Below are positions 56,345 through 64,000 of a DNA stretch of 64,000 bases, in pieces; positions within the stretch are counted from its first letter, which is position 1, and every line of letters begins with the position of its first letter. Below the pieces are notes generated by a model. The model was given only the letters and a program-made list of their open reading frames with translations. It searched no databases and was not told the DNA's origin. Made by a program: the position numbers and the translations under genes. The stretch comes from Diploptera punctata (taxonomy: Eukaryota; Arthropoda; Insecta; Blattodea; Blaberidae), in contig JASPKZ010001296.1 in assembly GCA_030220185.1 (NCBI GenBank), forward strand, positions 35,001-99,000. The letters run 5' to 3'.

Positions 56345-56985
56345 TCATTTTCCTGATTTTCTGATGATTCTGGCCAGGATTTTATAATCAAAATATGAAA
56401 TTATTGTATTGTCACGGGCCCGTTTACAAGTATACAAAGCTTTAAGTCGATTCAATGTTTCTACGTGGGTGAAAATCGTGTTCAAAAATTCCATTACATA
56501 GATACAAAGACACTTTTTTTTCATTTTCTGATGATTCTGGCCACGTTTTAGAAGGAAATATGAAAATATTGTATTGTCGCAAGTCCTTTACAAGTATACA
56601 AATTTCAAGTGAGTCCAATGTTTCTAAGTGGGTGAAAATCGTGTTCAAAGTTTCCGTCACATAGATACAAAGACACTTTTTTTTTGTTTTCTGATGATTA
56701 TGGCCAGGATTTTAGAACAAATATGAAATTCGTGTATTGTCACGGGTCCTTTACAAGTATACAAAGTTTCAAGTCGATCCAATGTTTCTAAGTGGGTGAA
56801 AATCGTGTTCAAAGATTCCGTTACATAGATACAAAGACTTTTTTTATATTCTGATGATTCTGGCGAGGATTTTAGAAAAACATATGAAATTATTCTATTG
56901 TCACGGGTCCTTTACAAGTATACAAAGTTTCAAGTTGATCCAATGATTTTAGTGGGTGAAAATCGCTTTGAAAAACTCCGTTGCT
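56345..56985. repeat. ~163-bp tandem repeat, 4 units
   Basis: Each unit has TTCTGATGATTCTGGCCA, GTCACGGGTCCTTTACAAG, TATACAAAGTTTCAAGTCGA, GTGGGTGAAAATCGTGTTC and TACATAGATACAAAGAC. The last unit leads straight into the GATA array via TTGCTTAGATAGAT, so the array probably grew from the GATA-like end of this unit. Confidence 0.9.
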
Positions 56986-56986
56986 T

Positions 56987-57037
56987 AGATAGATCCATAG
57001 ATAGATCCATAGATAGATGAGATAGATAGATAGATAG

Positions 57038-57100
<63 letters not shown>

Positions 57101-57101
57101 C

Positions 57102-57136
<35 letters not shown>

Positions 57137-57186
57137 CGATAGATAGATAGATAGATAGATAGATAGAATTAGATAGATAGATAGAG

Positions 57187-57221
<35 letters not shown>

Positions 57222-57366
57222 TGATAGAAGATTTAGATAGATTAGATAGATTGTGATAGATAGATAGCTAGAGTTAGGATAGATAGATAGATAGATAGAT
57301 AGATTTAGATAGATATGATAGATAGATAGATAGATAGATGATAGATAGATAGATAGATAGATAGAT

Positions 57367-57399
<33 letters not shown>

Positions 57400-57482
57400 T
57401 AGATTGATAGATAGATAGTAGATAGAAGATAGATAGGTAGATAGATAGTAGATAGTGTGTAGAAATAGATAGATATGATAGC

Positions 57483-57567
<85 letters not shown>

Positions 57568-57590
57568 TAGATAGATAGATAGATTTAGAT

Positions 57591-57625
<35 letters not shown>

Positions 57626-58300
57626 CTAGATAGATCGATAGATAGATAGATAGATAATAGTAGCTAGATAAGATAGATATGATTATGATAGATATATGAT
57701 CAAGATAGATAAGTGGATGTAGATTAGATAGTATATGATGTAGTGTTAGATATGTAATAGATAGATTAGATAGAATAGATAGATAGCTGAGACGATGAGA
57801 TAGAAGATATATAGATATGATAGTATTAGATAGAAGGATAGATAGATAGCTAGATGTGTGATAGATAGATGAATAGAAGGATAGATAGATAGATAGCTGA
57901 GATAGATGATATATAGAATAGATAGATAGATAGATAGTAGATAGGGAGCTAGATAGATAAGATTAGTGGAAGATTATGATAAGGATATGATATGATGTAG
58001 ATAGATAGATAGATAGATATGATAGATTAGATAGCTAGAAGATTGTAGTAGAAGATAGATAGATAGATAGCTCGATAGATAGCTAGATAGATAGATAGCC
58101 CTATGATAGATACGTATAGGATAAGATCGAATAGAATAGACTAGATAGATAGATAGTGATAGATAGATAGATAGAATAGATACGTATGCATAGATAGGAT
58201 TTAGATAGATAGATAGATATGATAGATAGTATATAGATAGAAGCTAGTATAGATAGATAGTGTTATATAGAGTAGATAGATAGATAAGATAGATAGATAG

Positions 58301-58338
<38 letters not shown>

Positions 58339-58382
58339 TTAGATAGATAGGATAGATAGATTAGATAGATAGATAGATACAG
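56987..58382. repeat. (GATA)n array, ~1.4 kb
   Basis: GATA units run uninterrupted in its first ~300 bases and again near 57480-57560 and 58300; elsewhere they are broken by substitutions and small indels. The matching array of the sister element (60557-60608) is only about 50 bases. Confidence 0.95.
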
Positions 58383-58404
58383 ATCAATCAAGTAGAAAGC
58401 GTGT

Positions 58405-58690
58405 AAAAATCTAAAGTCATGCTTCTAGAAAAGACCCAGTTCGCAGTAAAAGTATTATTAATAATAAAACTTAGAACACCTAACACTTACCTCTTTCGGA
58501 TACCTAGTACATACAAATAGGAAAACGATTTTGGTAAAATAATTATAACAAATTAACAGTACCAGAATTATAAATAATATTTTCAAGCCAAACACAGTAC
58601 AGCAACACACACTCACTAAAATTGTACACACCCTGGTCATACCCATATTATTTTACGGCATTTAGGCCTGTACAATCACGTTGTTGTAGA
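58405..58690 (+). mobile_element. LINE-A copy, segment 2 of 3
   Basis: Resumes with KSKVM-like sequence, then INNKT, FGYLVHTNRK and NNIFKPNTVQQHTLTKIVHTL, and ends in LFYGI-ACTIT, where the second foldback element starts. The wording matches 33088-33300 almost block for block, which confirms the family and the continuity. Confidence 0.8.
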
Positions 58691-59000
58691 AATAATAATA
58701 GTTTTAAAAACTAAAACAACTCGCTTTATTAAAACAATACTAGAAAAGAAAAATATTTAATTCCAACCGCTTCGATACATTTAGTGTTTCACCAAAAAAT
58801 CATCCCCTCACTATGAATAAAGTAGATTTTATCAACTAAGAAAATCATTTTTACCATGAAAAAGCGTTGGGGTGCTCTATATCAATTAATATATTTGATA
58901 ATAAACAGATATTGGTAAAAGTAAAGTCTCTAAGAACAAAATTAAAGATCATAAATAGCACCCCAGGCTTTTGATGGTAAAATTATTTTCTTTTTGTTGA

Positions 59001-59677
59001 CTATTTAACTCATGCCCCAAATGGGAGTCAATGACCAATCACGTTTCAATGATTTCTGTATTACAACCAATCAGAGACGTGTTTCACGAAATAATATCAA
59101 CGTTAGGATTATCATATATTAAGCAAAGCTCCTCTTTTTAATATTCTGAACAGGTCTGACCGTGTATTTTGCAGTGACTGAGCCGATAACAAATACGGCT
59201 ACCAGATTGTATATAATAGTGCTTACATGTCAACATTTGTAGCAATTGATTATTACCACCAAAAAAGAAACCACTGTTTGCACTTTCTTAAATGTATACG
59301 ACATCAAAAATGAATTAATATACAGATTGATGTGTTTCATTTTTTCTCCACTAGAGAGCATTCTTACAATATTGCGTTCTTTGCAATAAATAGTATGATT
59401 CTGGTTGCAGTGATAAACCAAAGATAGCAGTAGAAGCGTAGGCTACCTATCGTGTTTCTCATTAGTTTCAAACATCACCGTTTACTTTAAATATAAAAAA
59501 TATTTTAAATAACTGTAGTTAAAGTAATGATTTGTGAGTAAACAGCTTTATTTTATTCGTTAAATAGTCCTAACAAATGCCACTCTTGATTTCCAAATTC
59601 TCTAGATAAATTCACTCCTCACTTCGTGAGTCGTGAATTTATCGATAATTTGGAAATCACCTCGTGGCATTACTTAT
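59001..59677 (+). mobile_element. HPT element copy 5, nested
   Basis: Lies inside the right arm of foldback copy 2. Comparison with the uninterrupted arm at 55935-55955 (TTTGCTGATAACTCTAG) gives the ends: CTATTTAACTCATGCC on the left and CATTACTTA on the right, with TGA (or GA) present on both sides. The long-form hairpin is at about 59578-59670. This copy shows that the terminal hairpin is part of the element and was inserted with it. Confidence 0.9.
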
Positions 59678-59937
59678 GATAACTCTAGTTTTCATTCTAT
59701 AGTGTTGGAGATGATTTTTTTTTGTTGATCACTTTTAATTTGTCCCAAGCGTGTTGGAAATTAAAATATTTTTCATTTTTTCTATGTTCGATTTTCTAAT
59801 AAACGTGTTGTTTTAGTTTTTTAAAACTATTATTTTTTTTTTAGATTCAATATTTTTACAGAATAAGATAAAAAGTAAATAGCTTTGAATTCGATACTTT
59901 TTGTAGTATAAGCTGAAAGTAATACTCCTTCTAAAAA

Positions 59938-60035
59938 AAATCCTCCCAGCCGGATTTGAAACAGCGACCTATGGATTACTGAAATTGTATACCACTAGAA
60001 TCACCCACTTATACCAACTGAGCTCTTACGACAAT
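59938..60035 (-). other. tRNA-like module (pseudogene) in foldback element 2
   Basis: Counterpart of 56206-56300: the minus strand has AGTTGGTATAAGTGGG and GTCGCTGTTTCAAATCCGGC, with both boxes further decayed. Confidence 0.6.
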
Positions 60036-60064
60036 TGACTAAAAGTCGACAAGTCCACAACCTA

Positions 60065-60556
60065 TTATACCATTTTTCATTTTTTTAATTCTCTGATGAT
60101 TCTGGCCAGGATTTTAGAAACAAAATATATAACTATTCTATTTCACGGGTCCTTTACAATTTACAATATTTGAAGTCCGTCCAATGTTTATAAGTGGGTG
60201 AAAATCGTGTCCATGATTCGTTACATAGATACAAAGACATTTTTTTTCTCTGACGATTCTGGCCATGATTTTTACAAACAAATATTAAAGTATTGAATTG
60301 GCACGGGTCCTTTACCATTATACATTGCTTTCAAGGTCGAATCCATGTTTCTAAGAGGGCGAAAAACGTGTTCGAAGATTTCCTGTTACATAGATAGAAA
60401 AACACTTTGTTTTTATATTTTGATGATTCGCGGGCCACGATTTTTGAAAAATAATATGTAATTATTGTATGGTCACGGGTCCTTACAAGTATACAAATTT
60501 TCCAAGTCGATCCATGATTTTAAGTGGGTGAAAATCGCGTTCAAAAATTCCGTACA
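60065..60556. repeat. ~163-bp tandem repeat, 3 units
   Basis: Same unit as 56345-56985 (GATGATTCTGGCCAGG, CACGGGTCCTTTAC, AGTGGGTGAAAATCG), more diverged between units. Confidence 0.85.
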
Positions 60557-60566
60557 TTGATAGATT

Positions 60567-60608
<42 letters not shown>

Positions 60609-60631
60609 GTTCAAGCTAATATATAGCGTGT

Positions 60632-60947
60632 TAAAAGACTAATTGCCGCAGAAATGAAATTTTTGAGACGTACTGCAAGTTATCAAGAACAGACCATAAA
60701 AGGAATTCGGAGTTTCTCAAAGATTTACAAACGGAATCAGTCATGGAATATGTACAAAAATACAGAAAAAACTGGAAGTCTCGCGTAAGAAGAATGAACA
60801 GAACAAGAATACCACGTAAAATCTTAAATTACCAGCAACAGGCAAAAGATCTTTACGCAGACTCTTTAAACGTTAGATTGAGACCGTAACAGACCATTAG
60901 GTCTATCACATGAAAGGAAGAAGAAGAAGAGGAAGAAGGAGAAGATT
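60632..60947 (+). mobile_element. LINE-A copy, segment 3 of 3
   Basis: AAEMKFLRRTASYQEQTIKGI, RNQSWNMYKNTEKTG, RIPRKILNYQ-like and RPLGLSHERKKKRKK, ending in GAAGAAGAAGAAGAGGAAG. Matches 33330-33620, confirming that it completes the element begun at 55031. Confidence 0.8.
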
Positions 60948-60951
60948 ATTA

Positions 60952-61026
<75 letters not shown>
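60945..61026. repeat. (ATT)n microsatellite
   Basis: About 80 bases directly after the LINE-A tail. Confidence 0.95.
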
Positions 61027-61344
61027 CATTATTAATAATTTTCAATTAAGAATTTCGAGATACAGCTATACTGATCGTGATATAATACGTCTTCTTTTCC
61101 TTCAAATTAGAAGATGTCAGTTAATTATACTGCGCGGAAATAATAGTCTATACATTTTTCAATTTAAGGAATTAATTCTCTCCTTGGAATAAATATAACT
61201 GGTATCTTATAGACTTAGGATGGTAAAAGTATGATCGGGAATGGTATTTTATTAGTTTATATATAATATGCAACATTACACTGGGATCTTACCATTTATC
61301 GATAGTCCACGTTGTAGCATACTTAATTTTATAATTTGTATATA
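61027..61344. other. Unassigned sequence
   Basis: Nothing recognised. Confidence 0.4.
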
Positions 61345-61352
61345 GTGTGTGT

Positions 61353-61401
<49 letters not shown>
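61345..61401. repeat. (GT)n microsatellite
   Basis: About 28 GT units with one interruption. Confidence 0.95.
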
Positions 61402-61406
<5 letters not shown>

Positions 61407-61825
61407 ATAAGAATTTCACACAGTAAATAATTTATTCAAAATGAAATGTAGATAAAATTATTTTTTGTTAAATTATTTAATATCTGCTAGACCTATTCTG
61501 TTTGTGTAACAATCTGGCCAACGTAACTGCATTATTAATTTGTTCTATTTCGAGGATGGTAACGCAAACTGAATAAGTGAACTTTGAATCCCACACTTCA
61601 CTGTCAAATGGATATTTAAAGATTTTTTCTAGTTCAAAAAACTAAATACCCACGTGAATTTGCAGTTTCATATTTACATTCTTAACACACAGTGATGTGT
61701 ATGTATGTTATTAATTCTAGGAAATCCATTTAACTAATACCACTTCAATTATTCGAGAACTAATTCAGTATTCTAAAGTTAGTAAGCATAGGTAAGCAGG
61801 ATGAATCGGGACAAAATTATAATAG
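61402..61825. other. Unassigned sequence
   Basis: Nothing recognised. Confidence 0.4.
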
Positions 61826-62344
61826 GGGAAGGTCGTGTATTTTGGGACACTTAACTTAAAATTCGAGTAACACCTTTAATTCTATTTAGAAAATTAATAA
61901 TTTATAAATGATGAATAGTACGCAGTACTGATTGCTTTTATGGTCACTACGTCGTATAATAATTTCCAGAAAATTTTTAAAAAATTGTTTTACATAAATG
62001 ATGATTCCGTGTAATTTGGGCCGATGAATCGTGTAATTTGGGTCGATGTCTTATAGGTTGTACATGCAAATATAATTACTCGTATTACTTTTTAAGTGAT
62101 TTATTTTAAAAATATAAGTAAGAGAATACATTCTCTTCTTGGGATTTATAAATCTGTAGTACAGTCTGTCCCCATTTGTGTTTATGAAACAATTACCGAA
62201 ACACGAGAAATAAATACACGTAGATAAATAATGAACATACGTGATTTTTGAGATCACTTCTTGGATTCACAAGGCCAGATCATCAAAGAAATACATTGAG
62301 AAATTGAAAATCCAAAATATGTTAAATGATATAACCAATACCAA

Positions 62345-62345
<1 letters not shown>

Positions 62346-62388
<43 letters not shown>
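62346..62388. repeat. (AAT)n microsatellite
   Basis: About fourteen AAT units. Confidence 0.9.
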
Positions 62389-62389
<1 letters not shown>

Positions 62390-62577
62390 CAATAATAACA
62401 GTGAGCCATAGTTGAACTCACTTATTGCCGAACACAAAATTAAATAATTAATTAAAATAATCATAAGGGGTTATTAACGTACACTAAACAATATAAACGT
62501 TTTGTAATACTAAATTTAATGATGTTAGAGATATTAGAAATAATAAGTACTAAAATATTAATTACATTAGTAAAATA

Positions 62578-62645
62578 ACCTTATGTCCGAGCGGCCATGA
62601 ACTTACGGGTTCTATAGAGCCAGTGTCTTAGTTGGTAGTAAAGTA
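62578..62645 (+). mobile_element. LINE-B 3' end
   Basis: Only the last ~65 bases: CTTATGTCCGAGCGGCCATGAAC, ACGGGTTCTATAGAGCCAGTG, TTAGTTGGTAG. A severely 5'-truncated insertion. Confidence 0.75.
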
Positions 62646-62718
62646 ATTTTAATAATAAAAATGAATAAAATATAAATTATTTTAGTTATGTTCATTATTA
62701 TAGTAGAAATAATTTGAT

Positions 62719-62751
<33 letters not shown>

Positions 62752-63210
62752 TACAATTATTATTAATAACAATATATAAACTAAAACATTTAATGCTCTA
62801 TCTCAGATCCAGATCACGAACTCTAGAAGAGGACCAAATTACACACTCTCATGAGACCCAAATTACACACCATGTATCATTTAATTTAAAAAATATGTAT
62901 CATAAAAATTATAGTAAATACGATACTGAAATATTAATAAAACGTACTTTGAAATATTTGCAGCAGTTTAACTAAAAATACACACACTTGACTTAACCAC
63001 TAGCTTCAAAATTGTTTCACTTTGAACTGAAACTTTTAGTGAAAATGGACAATATAATATTTTCTTCGTTGCCCTCGAAACCTTGAGGGATACAATAAAA
63101 CAAGTTTCAGGGGTTGAAGTACTGCTAATATCCTTGCTAATCCCGTTACAATCAAGGGGTGAACAAACTTGGAAATATCAAAATTTTAAAAAGCCTAAAT
63201 TACACGGATC

Positions 63211-63957
63211 TACCCTATTTGCAATATCGGTATTATCATCTATAAAACACAAATCTTTTGTACTTTATGATTTAATGTAATATTTGATCAACATTTTATA
63301 CCAGTTATAGTTTCATCAATCAAATGCATGAATAATTATTGGTATTTATATTCCAGTATCATAATTTGTTAGGATTAATAGGGACAGTCTTTTGGGTGAA
63401 TCGGGAGAGTTTAGAAATTACTTCCTTCGGTAAAATATTTATTTCTAAGATATTTTAAACACAATTTATAACATAATTTTCTCACAGAAAAATATTTATT
63501 TCCTTATATTAGGCCTACAAACATTTTTCCCCTCAGATCCACCATACTTTTTGTGACACCATTCAGGTACTTTACCATGACACCAGATGCATTATCCCAG
63601 TGTTAGTGAAATGGAATATTTATATTTAATAAACAAACAAGTGTTCTTCTGTATTATTGTATTATCATCATCATTTTCTTCTTCTTATTCAGATTTCTGC
63701 TTATGGGATTTTTCGTTGGGAGTCTTGTGTTTCAGTGGAGAGAACAAAATTTAAAAGTTTTCCTTTTCGCCACGTGTCTACATTCAACCGTCTCTATTTG
63801 AATGAGTATCGTATTAAAAACTAAATTAATATTAAATATGTTATGTTTTAGTATAAGTAGTAGAAATTTCTGTTTTTTTTTTCGAATAAAGCAAATACGT
63901 GTATTCAAGAATGACATTGTGCACATGTTTTTTTGACCGCATGGGGATTATCTTGTT
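63211..63957. other. Unassigned sequence
   Basis: No recognised motif; a short CTTCTTCTTATT run at 63677. Confidence 0.4.
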
Positions 63958-64000
63958 CCATAACTAACTAACTAACTAACTAAATAACTCGATGGCACTA
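63958..64000 (-). mobile_element. LINE-B 3' end running out of the window (minus strand)
   Basis: The minus strand reads TAGTGCCATCGAGTTATTTAG followed by about five GTTA units, the LINE-B end and simple tail. The body lies beyond base 64000. Confidence 0.7.

Larger units (their letters stand above)
55647..58404 (+). mobile_element. Foldback/GATA element, copy 1
   Basis: Inserted in LINE-A between two adjacent codon blocks. Structure: left foldback arm (55651-55846), 57-base loop, right arm (55904-56100), tRNA-like module (56206-56300, minus), four ~163-bp tandem units (56345-56985), GATA array (56987-58382) and a short end AAGCGTGT. The 5' start TAATAGTTTTAAAAAC and the 3' end GCGTGT are shared with copy 2 at 58691-60631. 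The ACACGC near the 5' end and GCGTGT at the 3' end form a small inverted match. No protein is encoded. Confidence 0.8.
58691..60631 (+). mobile_element. Foldback/GATA element, copy 2
   Basis: Same order as copy 1: left arm (58695-58875), loop with GATAATAAACAGATATTGG, right arm (58957-59000 continuing at 59678-59833), tRNA-like module (59938-60035, minus), three ~163-bp units (60065-60556), a short GATA run and the end TAGCGTGTT. HPT copy 5 interrupts the right arm at TTGTTGA/TAACTC. It is more diverged in the left arm than copy 1. Confidence 0.8.
61826..63210. repeat. Region with repeated (C)GTGTAATTTGGG motif in both orientations
   Basis: GGTCGTGTATTTTGGGACAC (61831), CCGTGTAATTTGGGCCGATG (62009) and TCGTGTAATTTGGGTCGATG (62029) on the plus strand; CCAAATTACACAC (62837), CCCAAATTACACACC (62861) and CCTAAATTACACGGATC (63195) in reverse. 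The outer pair also shares GGGGAAGATC-type and TTAAAATT context, suggesting the arms of a decayed inverted-repeat element with other insertions inside. Identity unknown. Confidence 0.45.

Noticed and set aside
59001..59677. Helitron assignment for the HPT family
   Set aside because: There is a hairpin near one end, but no 5' TC, no CTRR 3' end and no clear A/T insertion; left unclassified.

Overview
The window is AT-rich (roughly two thirds A+T by eye), intron-scale animal DNA with no intact host gene. Nearly everything recognisable is a mobile element or the wreck of one. The mix suggests an insect, and I lean towards a cockroach or termite: the many LINE fragments with endonuclease/reverse-transcriptase tails of the GRPxKRW type, the SINE types, a Tc1-like element and a piggyBac element look like blattodean repeats I know from memory. 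That placement is inference. Family names such as LINE-A, LINE-B and HPT are working labels used here only.

Layout. 0.1-0.8 kb: copy 1 of a ~0.7 kb element with a hairpin at its end (HPT). 1.1-2.0 kb: LINE-A remains. 2.3-5.4 kb: the 3' half of a Gypsy-type LTR retrotransposon (protease, RT, integrase tail, 3' LTR). 5.9-7.7 kb: a 5'-truncated CR1-like LINE whose 439-codon RT frame is still open, the best preserved coding sequence here. 8.0-8.9 kb: LINE-B tail. 11.2-11.8 kb: HPT copy 2. 12.2-15.6 kb, minus strand: the 5' half (LTR, primer site, gag) of a related Gypsy element, interrupted by a tRNA-derived SINE. 16-28.4 kb: tails and bodies of at least five LINE families plus a SINE. 28.7-32.7 kb: a nest in which one SINE is split by a 3.6 kb inverted-repeat element, whose left arm holds a piggyBac copy with TTAA duplications and whose centre holds a 52-bp tandem array.

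33-41 kb: more LINE-A/B remains, a Tc1-like transposon with both terminal repeats, a Penelope-like remnant and HPT copy 3. 41-46 kb: SINEs, a decayed conserved protein of unknown function and LINE tails. 46.5-49.9 kb, minus strand: a near full-length LINE-A. 50-53.6 kb: a SINE with a perfect 15-bp target duplication, a foldback sequence with hammerhead-like motifs in both arms, and HPT copy 4. 53.8-61 kb: a LINE-B copy, then one LINE-A copy cut twice by two copies of the same foldback element. The first foldback copy carries a ~1.4 kb GATA array; the second is itself interrupted by HPT copy 5. 61-64 kb: microsatellites, a repeated TGTAATTTGGG motif and LINE-B ends.

No gene network operates here. 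The value of the window is as an insertion history: the nested elements define each other's ends and relative ages. Coordinates of decayed elements are approximate to about 10-50 bases.
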